Below are positions 1 to 7,062 of a DNA stretch of 64,000 bases, in pieces. The notes below the pieces were generated by a model that was given only the letters and a program-made list of their open reading frames with translations, searched no databases and was not told where the DNA came from. Where the stretch lies: positions 1-64,000 of the forward strand of contig DASZDG010000050.1 in the NCBI GenBank assembly GCA_035942255.1, read 5' to 3'. Origin of the DNA: JALZEG01 sp035942255. Lineage in GTDB: Bacteria > Actinomycetota > CADDZG01 > WHSQ01. A program made the translations under genes and the position numbers. Positions within the stretch are counted from its first letter, which is position 1, and every line of letters begins with the position of its first letter.

Positions 1-356
1 TTCGTGTCCCCGCCCCAGCGCGGCACGACGTGCATGTGGAGGTGCCCCGGGATCCCGGCCCCCGCGACGCTGCCGAGGTTCATCCCGACGTTGAACCCGT
101 GGGCGCCCATCGCCTCGCGGACGACCCGCACGGACTCCGCGGAGAGGTCCATGAGCTCGTGCCGCTCGGCCTCGTCCAGGTCGGCGAGCTCGCCCGCGTG
201 CCGCTGCGGCGCCACCATGAGGTGGCCGGTGTTGTAGGGGAACGCGTTCAGGAGCACGAACGCGGTCGGCCCCCTGTAGAGGACCTCGTCGCCCTTGGCG
301 AGGTGGTCGCAGAAGATGCACCCGTCGTCGGAGCCGGAAGTCGACACGTACTGCAT
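1..356 (-). CDS. HIT family hydrolase/nucleotidyltransferase, 3' end cut by window edge
   Basis: Reads as a histidine-triad protein. A CIFC zinc-knuckle-like motif near the N-terminus is followed by a typical HIT core (VLLNAFPYNTGHLMVAPQRH) and, close to the window edge, the triad motif HLHMHVV. The last residues lie outside the window. HIT proteins of this Ap4A phosphorylase-like group hydrolyse or transfer nucleoside monophosphates from dinucleoside polyphosphates. The gene lies 34 nt downstream of thrS in the same direction, so the two are probably co-transcribed. The ATG at 354-356 directly abuts a GGAGG, which is too close for a normal ribosome site. A GTG at 345-347 lies 9 nt from that GGAGG and may be the true start, three codons later. 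Family assignment is secure; exact substrate is unknown. Confidence 0.9.
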   Translation of the reverse strand, partial: MQYVSTSGSDDGCIFCDHLAKGDEVLYRGPTAFVLLNAFPYNTGHLMVAPQRHAGELADLDEAERHELMDLSAESVRVVREAMGAHGFNVGMNLGSVAGAGIPGHLHMHVVPRWGGDT

Positions 357-390
357 CCTCCAGGGGCTCCAGAGCCGTTCCAAGTCGCTT

Positions 391-2343
391 CTAGAGCGAC
401 GGCTCGACGCGCCGCTCACGCACGTCTGCGGCGATCCCGTCGACCAGCTCCGCTACCGGGACGCCGCGGGTCTCCTCGCCACTCCTGCGGCGCAACGACA
501 CGGTGTCGGACTCGGCCTCGTTGTCGCCGACCACGAGCATGTAGGGGACCTTCTGCAGCTGCTGCCGGCGGATCTTTGCCCCCATCGTGTCGGTCGTGTC
601 GTCGACCTCCGCGCGGATGCCTGCGGCGCGCAGCCGCCCCTCGACCGTGCGCGCGTACGCGACGTGCCGGTCCGCGATCGGGATGAGCACGGCCTGGACG
701 GGCGCGAGCCACGTCGGGAACGCACCGGCGAAGTGCTCGACGAGCACGCCGGTGAAGCGCTCGACGGAGCCGAACAGCGCGCGGTGGATCATCACGGGCC
801 GGATGCGCTCGCCGTGCTCGTCGATGTACTCGAGGCCGAAGCGCTCGGGGTGGTTGAAGTCGACCTGGATCGTACAGACCTGCCACGACCGTCCGATCGC
901 GTCGCGCACGTCGATGTCGATCTTCGGCCCGTAGAACGCGCCGTCGCCCTCGTCGACGGTGTAGTCGAGCCCGGCCTTCTCGAGCGCCTGCGGAATCGCG
1001 CTCTCGGCGAGGTCCCACAGCTCATCCGAGCCGACGGCCTTGTCCGGCTTGGTCGAGAAGCGCACGCCGTCGGGGCCCAGTCCCACGGTGCCGTACAGCG
1101 CACGGAAGAAGTCGATGACGCCGACCATCTCGTCGACCACCTGGTCCGGGCGGCAGAAGATGTGCGAGTCGTCCTGCGTCAGGCCGCGGGCGCGCATCAG
1201 GCCGTGCAGGGTCCCCGACCGCTCGTAGCGATAGACCGTGCCGAGCTCGGAGTACCGGATCGGCAGCTCGCGGTACGACCGCGTCTTCGACCGGTAGACG
1301 AGGACGTGGAACGCGCAGTTCATCGGCTTCGCGAAGTACTGCGTCTCGTCCAGGTCCATCGCCGGGAACATGTTCTCTTTGTAGAAGCCGAGGTGGCCGC
1401 TCGTCTCCCACAGCGTCGACCTGCCGAGGTGCGGCGTGAACACCGGCTGGTAGCCGCGCTCGAGGTGCATCTCGCGCGACAGGTTCTCGAGCTCCATGCG
1501 GACGATCGCGCCCTTGGGATGCCACAGCGCGAGGCCGGGGCCCACCTCGTCGGCCCACGAGAACAGCTCGAGCTCGCGGCCGAGCTTGCGATGGTCGCGC
1601 TTCTCGGCCTCCTCGAGGCGGTGGAGGTAGTCGTTCAGCGCGTCCTTCGACTCCCACGCGGTGCCGTAGATGCGCTGGAGCATCGGCTTGGTCTCGTCGC
1701 CGCGCCAGTACGCGCCGGCGCCGCGCAGGAGCTTGAAGGCCTTGATGCGGCCGGTGCCGGGGACGTGGGGGCCGCGGCACAGGTCGACGAACGCCGGCTC
1801 GTCCGCACCCGGGGGCGTGTTCTTGTAGATCGAGATGACCTCGCCCTCGGCCGCCTCCTGCTGCGTCAGGTCGTCGGCGCCGTTCGAGCCCACGCCCTCG
1901 ATGATCTCCACCTTGTAGGGCTGGTCGGCGAACAGCTCCAGGGCGCGGTCGCGGTCGATCTCCTCGCGCTCGAAGCGCTGGTTCTCCTTGACGATCGCGC
2001 GCATCTCGTCCTCGATGCGCTCGAGGTCCTCGGGCGTGAACGGCTTCTCGACGTCGAAGTCGTAGTAGAAGCCGTCTTCGATCGGGGGGCCGATCGAGTA
2101 CTTCGCCCCCGGGTAGAGCCGCAGGACCGCCTGCGCCAGCACGTGCGCAGTCGAGTGCCGCAGGATGTAGCGACCGTCGTCCTCGGTAGTCACGATCACG
2201 CGGGCCTCGGCTCCCTCGGGGACGACGTACGAGAGGTCGCGCTGCTTGCCGTCGACGACGAGAGCGAGGGGGCCGGGCGCGGCGGCCTCCTTCGCGAGGG
2301 CGAAGCCGTCCTTGGAACCGTCCCCGACGGCCGTGTAGGTCAT
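391..2343 (-). CDS. thrS: Threonine-tRNA ligase
   Basis: Cytoplasmic class II aminoacyl-tRNA synthetase, 650 residues, the usual bacterial length. It charges tRNA-Thr and edits mischarged Ser-tRNA. In order it has a slightly short N-terminal TGS-like segment (about 1-60), the editing domain with HSTAH (His63 and His67), the catalytic core with zinc-site cysteine in MNCAFH, motif 2 around RARGLTQDDSHIFC and motif 3 in MIHRALFGSVERF, then a C-terminal anticodon-binding domain from about residue 550. The open frame continues upstream, but the conserved protein begins at MTYTAVGDGSK, so the ATG at 2341-2343 is taken as start. The aldolase gene ends 26 nt upstream on the same strand and the HIT gene follows downstream. 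Confidence 0.97.
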   Translation of the reverse strand: MTYTAVGDGSKDGFALAKEAAAPGPLALVVDGKQRDLSYVVPEGAEARVIVTTEDDGRYILRHSTAHVLAQAVLRLYPGAKYSIGPPIEDGFYYDFDVEKPFTPEDLERIEDEMRAIVKENQRFEREEIDRDRALELFADQPYKVEIIEGVGSNGADDLTQQEAAEGEVISIYKNTPPGADEPAFVDLCRGPHVPGTGRIKAFKLLRGAGAYWRGDETKPMLQRIYGTAWESKDALNDYLHRLEEAEKRDHRKLGRELELFSWADEVGPGLALWHPKGAIVRMELENLSREMHLERGYQPVFTPHLGRSTLWETSGHLGFYKENMFPAMDLDETQYFAKPMNCAFHVLVYRSKTRSYRELPIRYSELGTVYRYERSGTLHGLMRARGLTQDDSHIFCRPDQVVDEMVGVIDFFRALYGTVGLGPDGVRFSTKPDKAVGSDELWDLAESAIPQALEKAGLDYTVDEGDGAFYGPKIDIDVRDAIGRSWQVCTIQVDFNHPERFGLEYIDEHGERIRPVMIHRALFGSVERFTGVLVEHFAGAFPTWLAPVQAVLIPIADRHVAYARTVEGRLRAAGIRAEVDDTTDTMGAKIRRQQLQKVPYMLVVGDNEAESDTVSLRRRSGEETRGVPVAELVDGIAADVRERRVEPSL

Positions 2344-2369
2344 GGGGACGATGGTATCGGGGCTACGCG

Positions 2370-3257
2370 TCAGGCGACGGACGCGTCGTAGATGCTCTGG
2401 ATGGAAGCGTCGAGGGCCGCGTCGAAGTCGTCCTGGCTCTGGTTCGCCGACAGGCCTTCGGTCAGGCCGCGCGAGAAGCTCGCCACGACGCCCTTGTTGC
2501 GGGCGAGCCTGCGGTTGGCCTCCTCCCGGCTGTAGCCGCCCGACAGCGCGACCACGCGCACGACGTTGGGGTGCTCCGTCAGCTTCAGGTAGAAGTTGTC
2601 CTCCTCGGGCAGCGTCAGCTTGAACATGACGCGCTCGTCGGTGCCGAGGCGGTCGAGCGACTCGAAGATCGCGTCCCTCAGCATCGCCTCGGCCTGTGCC
2701 TTCTCGGGGCTCTTGATGTCGACCTCGGGCTCGAGGATCGGGACGAGCCCGCGGCCCACGATCTGACGGCCGATCTCGAACTGCTGCTCGACGATCGCGT
2801 CGATCCCGGCCTTGTCGGCGAGCTTGACGACCGAGCGCATCTTCGTGCCGAAGACGCCGGCGGCGACCGCACGGCCCAGGAGGTCGTCGAGGTTGGGGAT
2901 CGGCTTCATCACCTGGACGCCGTCGCTCTCGTCGGCGAGGCCCTTGTCGACCTTCAGGAACGGGACGACGTGCTTGGCGCTCCACAGGTAGTCGACGGTG
3001 GGACGTCCGTCGATCGTGCGATCCATCGTGTCCTCGAACAGGATCGCCCCGATGATGCGGTCCCCGTTGAAGCTCGGGCTGGTGATGATGCGGCTGCGCA
3101 TCTCGTGCATGACGGCGAACATCTCGTCGTCGTTGGAATACGCGTCCGCCCCGACGCCGTAGCGCTCGAGCGCCTTCGGCGTGCTCCCTCCGCTCTGGTC
3201 GAGGGCCGCGATGAAGCCGTTGCCGGTTCGGATCTTCTGGAGCTGCTGGTCGTTCAC
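2370..3257 (-). CDS. fda: Class I fructose-bisphosphate aldolase
   Basis: Glycolytic and gluconeogenic aldolase cleaving fructose 1,6-bisphosphate to dihydroxyacetone phosphate and glyceraldehyde 3-phosphate. At 295 residues it matches the length and sequence pattern of the metal-independent class I enzyme of staphylococci: GFIAALDQSGGSTPKAL near the N-terminus, VVPFLKVDKGLA, LVPILEPEVDI, VMFKLTLPEE (the Schiff-base lysine region) and VVALSGGYSR. A GTG at 3255-3257 preceded 8 nt upstream by AGGGG gives the best start; the frame remains open upstream without similarity to the family. It lies directly upstream of thrS on the same strand. Actinobacteria more often use a class II enzyme, and whether a second aldolase exists elsewhere cannot be judged here. 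Confidence 0.95.
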   Translation of the reverse strand: MNDQQLQKIRTGNGFIAALDQSGGSTPKALERYGVGADAYSNDDEMFAVMHEMRSRIITSPSFNGDRIIGAILFEDTMDRTIDGRPTVDYLWSAKHVVPFLKVDKGLADESDGVQVMKPIPNLDDLLGRAVAAGVFGTKMRSVVKLADKAGIDAIVEQQFEIGRQIVGRGLVPILEPEVDIKSPEKAQAEAMLRDAIFESLDRLGTDERVMFKLTLPEEDNFYLKLTEHPNVVRVVALSGGYSREEANRRLARNKGVVASFSRGLTEGLSANQSQDDFDAALDASIQSIYDASVA

Positions 3258-3347
3258 TGAGATCACCCCTATGTCGACGTCGTGGGGCCAGAATCCCACA
3301 CCGCCGCGGCGGCTTGCCAGTCGCGGCGTTGTGGTTCGATTGAGGCG

Positions 3348-3677
3348 ATGAACGGGCCGGACGAGAACGCCAACGTCGACATGGTCAAGCGGTTCCTCCG
3401 GGGGCAGAACCTCGAGCAGGTGGCGCGGGTCGACGAGGCGATCGAGCTGTACGAGAGCATGCTCGCCGGGGGGTTCGACTCGGTCGGCCCCTACGACCGG
3501 CTCATCGAGATCTACTCCGCGAGGGCCCTGCACGGAGACGTCGTCCGCGTCGCCGGCGTCGCCCTCGTCCAGGTCCACACCTACCCCGAGAAGAAGCAGT
3601 GGTACGAGCAGATGCGGGACGCCGCGGCGAAGGCCGCGACCTCGGTCCCGCGGGCCGCGCCGAAGACCACCGGTTGA
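3348..3677 (+). CDS. Small tetratricopeptide-like protein, function unknown
   Basis: Encodes 109 residues. The pattern VDEAIELYESMLAGGF, then GPYDRLIEIYSARALHGDVVRVA, looks like one or two helix-turn-helix tetratricopeptide units, which suggests a protein-binding adaptor. No signal peptide or membrane segment is seen. The ATG at 3348 is chosen because the first 22 codons of the longer open frame have no protein-like character. Its TGA stop overlaps the TTG start of the next gene (TTGA), so the two are probably translationally coupled and the product may assist the MidA-like methyltransferase. That link is inference from gene order only. Confidence 0.65.
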   Translation: MNGPDENANVDMVKRFLRGQNLEQVARVDEAIELYESMLAGGFDSVGPYDRLIEIYSARALHGDVVRVAGVALVQVHTYPEKKQWYEQMRDAAAKAATSVPRAAPKTTG

Positions 3678-4783
3678 CCGAGCTGGAGACGATCCTCCAC
3701 GAGAGGATCGCCCGGGGTGGCCCGATGCCGTTCGGCGCGTTCATGCAGCTCGCGCTCTACCACCCGCGCCACGGCTACTACTCCGGGGGCCGCGAGCGCT
3801 CCGGCTGGCGCGGGCACTTCCTGACGTCGCCCGAGCTGACTCCGCTGTTCGGCTCACTGTGGGCGCGGGCGTTCGAGAAGGCGTGGCGGGGTCTAGGCGC
3901 GCCGCCTGAGTTCACGGTCGTAGAGGTGGGGCCGGGCGAAGGCGGCTTCGCCGCGGCCGTGCTGTCGTCGGTGCCCCCCGAGCTCGGCCGCGTGCTCCGG
4001 TACCGGCTGGTCGAGCGGATCCCCGCGCTGCAGGAGCGCCAGGCGGAGCTCCTCGACGGCTACGACGTCTCGTGGAGCCCGTCTATCGCCGAGGTCCCGC
4101 CGGCCCCGCACGGGATCGTGTTCGCGAACGAGGTGCTCGACAACCTCCCCGTGCACCTGGTCGAGAGGCGTGACGGCGCGCTGCTCGAGGTGTGCGTCGA
4201 CTCCGCCGGCGGACGCCTGGTCGAGAGCCTGCGCCCGCCGGCGGGCGGCGAGCTGGAGGCATGGCTGGAGCGCGCGGGGGCGGAGGTCCCCGAGGGGCAC
4301 CGGGTCGAGGTGACGATGGCGGCCGAGTCGTTCGTCCGTCACTGCGCGGCGGCGTTCGGAGCGGGAGCGCTCGTGCTCGTCGACTACGGGGTCGAGTCGG
4401 GCGAGCTGGCGGAGCGGCCGCGGGGGACGCTCGTCGCCTACTCGGGGGCCGGGGCGACCGAGGACGTGCTGGCGCGGCCCGGCGAGCAGGACGTCACCGC
4501 GCACGCGAACTGGACGATCGTGCGGCGGACCTGCGAGGCCCTCGGGCTGGACGCCGCGGGGCCGGTCCCGCAGAGGGAAGTTCTCCTGGGGCTCGGGGCG
4601 CGGGAGCTAGGCGACGAGCTGCGGGCCGAGCACGCGCGGGCGGCGGCAGAGGGCCGCGGAGCGGAAGCGGTGCGCGCGCTGTCGCGCCGCAGCTCGCTGG
4701 GGGCGCTGGTGGATCGCGGGGGCCTCGGGGGCCTCGGTGTGGTCATCGCGACGCGCGGCATCCCCCCGGACACGCTTCCTTAG
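3674..4783 (+). CDS. SAM-dependent methyltransferase, MidA/NDUFAF7 family
   Basis: Encodes 369 residues. It shows the family pattern of bacterial DUF185/MidA proteins: GPMPFGAFMQLALYHPRHGYYS at the start, then HFLTSPELTPLFGSLWARA, a SAM-binding glycine motif in VVEVGPGEGGFA, and FANEVLDNLPVHLVE. The mitochondrial member NDUFAF7 methylates an arginine of the complex I subunit NDUFS2; bacterial substrates are mostly undetermined. The TTG start at 3674 overlaps the stop of the preceding small gene and is supported by the conserved N-terminus beginning just after it. The gene ends before a bidirectional terminator shared with hsp20. Confidence 0.88.
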   Translation: MTELETILHERIARGGPMPFGAFMQLALYHPRHGYYSGGRERSGWRGHFLTSPELTPLFGSLWARAFEKAWRGLGAPPEFTVVEVGPGEGGFAAAVLSSVPPELGRVLRYRLVERIPALQERQAELLDGYDVSWSPSIAEVPPAPHGIVFANEVLDNLPVHLVERRDGALLEVCVDSAGGRLVESLRPPAGGELEAWLERAGAEVPEGHRVEVTMAAESFVRHCAAAFGAGALVLVDYGVESGELAERPRGTLVAYSGAGATEDVLARPGEQDVTAHANWTIVRRTCEALGLDAAGPVPQREVLLGLGARELGDELRAEHARAAAEGRGAEAVRALSRRSSLGALVDRGGLGGLGVVIATRGIPPDTLP

Positions 4784-4795
4784 CTCCGGGCGCGA

Positions 4796-4822
4796 AAAGA
4801 GGCCGGCCCCGCCGGCCTCTTT
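4796..4822. terminator. Bidirectional intrinsic terminator
   Basis: A perfect 12-bp inverted repeat (AAAGAGGCCGGC, loop CCC, GCCGGCCTCTTT) with A residues on one side and T residues on the other. It sits between the convergent MidA-like gene (plus strand) and hsp20 (minus strand), so it can stop transcription from both. Confidence 0.88.
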
Positions 4823-4842
4823 CCCTCCTCCGGCAGTAGCTC

Positions 4843-5286
4843 TTAGCTCGTCAGAGCCTTCGCACCGGTCGTGTCGATCGCGATCTTACGCGGCTGGACC
4901 TCGGCGGCGTACGGGATCGCAACCTCGAGGACGCCGTTCTCGAACCGGGCGTTGATCTGCTCGACGTCCAGGCCCTTGCCGAGCTGCACCCTCTGCGTGA
5001 AGTCGCCGTAGAACGTCCCGCGCCGGGTGAAGCGGACCTTGTCCGCCTCGAACGGGAACTTGCGGCGGCCGTTGATCAGAAGGGTGTTCTCCTGGACCGT
5101 GACCTCGACCTCGTCCGGGTCGACGCCCGGCAGGTCCATGCGGATCACGAGACGGTCCTCGGTGTGGAACACGTCGGTCGGGACGGAGTAGCCGCCTGAA
5201 GGCCACACGGGGGCCGAGGGGTCCGACCCGAAGAAGCGGGAGACGATCTCGTCGAACTCGGAGCGGCCGTTCGGAAAGGCACGCAT
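4843..5286 (-). CDS. Small heat-shock protein, Hsp20/alpha-crystallin family
   Basis: A 147-residue ATP-independent holdase chaperone. The alpha-crystallin domain spans roughly residues 34-140: PTDVFHTEDRLVIRMDLPGV at its start, the strand pairs TLLINGRRKF and GTFYGDFTQRVQLG, and the conserved A-x-x-x-N-G-V-L motif as ARFENGVLEVAIP. The short N-terminal arm (FDEIVSRFFG) is typical. Start chosen at the ATG at 5284-5286, which has a strong AGGAGGT ribosome site 9 nt upstream. A near-consensus promoter lies just upstream. Transcribed alone, ending at the shared terminator. Confidence 0.95.
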   Translation of the reverse strand: MRAFPNGRSEFDEIVSRFFGSDPSAPVWPSGGYSVPTDVFHTEDRLVIRMDLPGVDPDEVEVTVQENTLLINGRRKFPFEADKVRFTRRGTFYGDFTQRVQLGKGLDVEQINARFENGVLEVAIPYAAEVQPRKIAIDTTGAKALTS

Positions 5287-5329
5287 CTCTCTAGCACCTC
5301 CTGTTGCCGAATCCTGAACTTGCGGAGTC

Positions 5330-5358
5330 TTTATAGCATTTTCGCCCGCAGGTGTCAA
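5330..5358 (-). promoter_or_regulatory. Sigma-70-type promoter of hsp20
   Basis: On the minus strand a perfect -35 TTGACA (5353-5358) is separated by exactly 17 nt from TATAAA (5330-5335), about 45 nt before the hsp20 start codon. This is the closest match to the primary-sigma consensus noticed in the window. No obvious HAIR or CIRCE operator was recognised beside it. Confidence 0.75.
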
Positions 5359-5373
5359 CAGATAATCTGAGCG

Positions 5374-5961
5374 CTACTGACTCAACTTCTGGAGCCGCTC
5401 CATCGCCATCGCCTCCCAGCGCTCCGCCACCTTCTCCCCCGGCCCCCCCGGGAAGCAGTGCCCGAGCTCGTGCGCGAGCAGCGCCCCCCAGAACTGCCGC
5501 AGCGTCGGCGGCGGGTCGACCACCGCGCCCTGCGAGTAGTACAGGCGCCAGCGGTCGAGGTCCTGGGCGATCGCGTTCGGGAAGAACATGAGGTCGCACA
5601 GCCGCCCCTGGGCGTCGTCCTCGATCGCGGCCGTCAGCACCGCGTCGGCGAGGTGGCCGTCGTCCGGGATGTTCGTGACCCCGAGCCGGGACGCGAGCTT
5701 GACCTGGAACAGGTGCTTGGTCAGCGGGTACCAGAGGTCGACCTTCTTGAGGTCGGCGATCGCCCGGTTCAGCCGCGTCTTGCTCCGACCGAACGCGACG
5801 TTGTGCACCACGATCCCGGGCGGGTTGATCACGGGCGAGGGCGACGGCGACGGGGAGGGTGACGGCGTGGGGGCCGCGGCTCGCGGCTCCGCGCCGCCGC
5901 GGCCGGTGCAAGCGGGGAGCACGAGCGCGGCGGCAACCGTGACTGCGAGAAGACGCTTCAT
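5374..5961 (-). CDS. Lipoprotein with a zinc-metallopeptidase-like HELGH motif
   Basis: A 195-residue exported protein. The N-terminus MKRLLAVTVAAALVLPAC has a basic start, hydrophobic core and lipobox (LPAC), so Cys18 should be lipidated. A Pro-Ser-rich linker (about residues 31-45) follows. Near the C-terminus ALLAHELGHCFPGG carries the HExxH zinc motif found in many metallopeptidases, consistent with a small surface hydrolase, but no family was recognised and a third ligand cannot be assigned. The repeated Ser-Pro codons mark the linker. It follows the 2-hydroxyacid dehydrogenase by 6 nt on the same strand and is likely in one operon with it. Confidence 0.75.
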   Translation of the reverse strand: MKRLLAVTVAAALVLPACTGRGGAEPRAAAPTPSPSPSPSPSPVINPPGIVVHNVAFGRSKTRLNRAIADLKKVDLWYPLTKHLFQVKLASRLGVTNIPDDGHLADAVLTAAIEDDAQGRLCDLMFFPNAIAQDLDRWRLYYSQGAVVDPPPTLRQFWGALLAHELGHCFPGGPGEKVAERWEAMAMERLQKLSQ

Positions 5962-5967
5962 CCGGCC

Positions 5968-6897
5968 TCAGTACCCGAGAGCGGGGTCGACGATCCCTTC
6001 GAGGGGCTCGCCGGCGGCGAACCTCTCGACGTTGCGCCTCACCATCGCGGCGAGCTCCGGGACCGCCATCGGCCACGTGTTCGCGACGTGCGGCGTGATC
6101 AGAGCGTTCGGCAGCGTCCACAGCGGATGGTCCGCGGGAAGCGGCTCCGGCTCGGTCACGTCGAGGGCGGCTCCCCCGATCGATCCGTCGCGCAGCGCGC
6201 GGACGAGAGCGTCCGTGTCGACGAGGCCCCCGCGCGCGACGTTGACCAGCCACGCGTCCCGGTGCATCAGCGCGAGCGCGCGTCCGTCGATCAGGTTGCG
6301 GGTCTCGTCGGTCAGCGCGGCGGCGAGGACGACGAACGCGGCGTCCGGGAGCAGCCTGTGCAGCTCACCCACCGGATGGGTCGCGGCCGCGCCGTCCAGC
6401 GGCCGGCCGGACCGGTTCACCGCGAGAGTGCGGGTGCCGAGGGGGCCGAGCATCCCCACGAGCGCGCGCCCGATGCCGCCGGTCCCGATCAGCAGGACGG
6501 TTGCGCCGCTCAACGACCGCTCGGTGCGGTCCAACGGGTTCGGGACCTGCTCCCACTCCGTAGCGCGCGCGTGCACGTGCAGCCGCCGCGCGGCCCCCAG
6601 CATCAGCGTCAGCGCGTGCTCGGCGGTCGTGTGCCCGTAGACGCCCTTGGTGCACGTCCACGTCCGGCTGCCGTCGATGACTCCGGCCGCGACGAAGTCC
6701 TCGATCCCCGCGAAAGGGAGCTGCACCCACGAGATCGCGGACCCGTCGAGGGTCTTGCGCAGGCTCTCGGGGTCCCAGGGGTCGGTCCACACGAGCGCGT
6801 CGGCGTCCGAGGGGGCCGCGAGGACGCCGCCGGCTGCGGTGACTGCCTCCTCGAGCACCGGGAGCGAGCCTGGGCACAACGCGACGCGAACGGTCAC
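5968..6897 (-). CDS. D-isomer-specific 2-hydroxyacid dehydrogenase
   Basis: A 309-residue NAD(P)-dependent oxidoreductase interconverting 2-oxo acids and D-2-hydroxy acids. It has the nucleotide-binding motif LLIGTGGIGRAL, the conserved NVARGGLVDTDAL (catalytic Arg region), a catalytic Glu candidate in LDVTEPEPLP and the catalytic His in ALITPHVANT. The region before the Rossmann motif is short, as in the GhrA/PhgDH-like subgroup. The GTG start at 6895-6897 overlaps the TGA of a small zinc-ribbon gene (GTGA), indicating translational coupling. Substrate is not predictable from sequence. Confidence 0.88.
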   Translation of the reverse strand: MTVRVALCPGSLPVLEEAVTAAGGVLAAPSDADALVWTDPWDPESLRKTLDGSAISWVQLPFAGIEDFVAAGVIDGSRTWTCTKGVYGHTTAEHALTLMLGAARRLHVHARATEWEQVPNPLDRTERSLSGATVLLIGTGGIGRALVGMLGPLGTRTLAVNRSGRPLDGAAATHPVGELHRLLPDAAFVVLAAALTDETRNLIDGRALALMHRDAWLVNVARGGLVDTDALVRALRDGSIGGAALDVTEPEPLPADHPLWTLPNALITPHVANTWPMAVPELAAMVRRNVERFAAGEPLEGIVDPALGY

Positions 6898-7031
6898 AGC
6901 AGCGGCTCGGCCGCCGGAACGACGCGGCCGCTGCCGCACGTCGGGCACGTAGCCGCGACAACGTCGCCGTGCGCCGGGAACGTGTCGCCGCAGTCCTCGC
7001 ACCGCAGGACGTGGAAGCTGTCCTCGTTCAT
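6894..7031 (-). CDS. 45-residue zinc-ribbon protein
   Basis: Short gene encoding MNEDSFHVLRCEDCGDTFPA and then ATCPTCGSGRVVPA. The CxxC...CxxC arrangement (Cys11, Cys14, Cys29, Cys32) is a rubredoxin-like zinc ribbon. The TGA stop overlaps the GTG of the dehydrogenase, so the two are probably translated together. It may be a small nucleic-acid- or protein-binding accessory factor. The function is unknown; the case for a real gene rests on the four spaced cysteines and the 4-nt overlap. Confidence 0.7.
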   Translation of the reverse strand: MNEDSFHVLRCEDCGDTFPAHGDVVAATCPTCGSGRVVPAAEPLL

Positions 7032-7062
7032 GGTCCGAGGCTAGCGTGCGCCACGTGAACCG

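Noticed and set aside
295..2391. Long plus-strand open frame over thrS, and similar long antisense frames over clpB, ftsH, the GGDEF-EAL gene and uvrA
   Set aside because: At high GC, frames opposite real genes stay open by chance. Their products are Arg/Ala/Val/Leu/Asp-rich without motifs, while the other strand has full known proteins.
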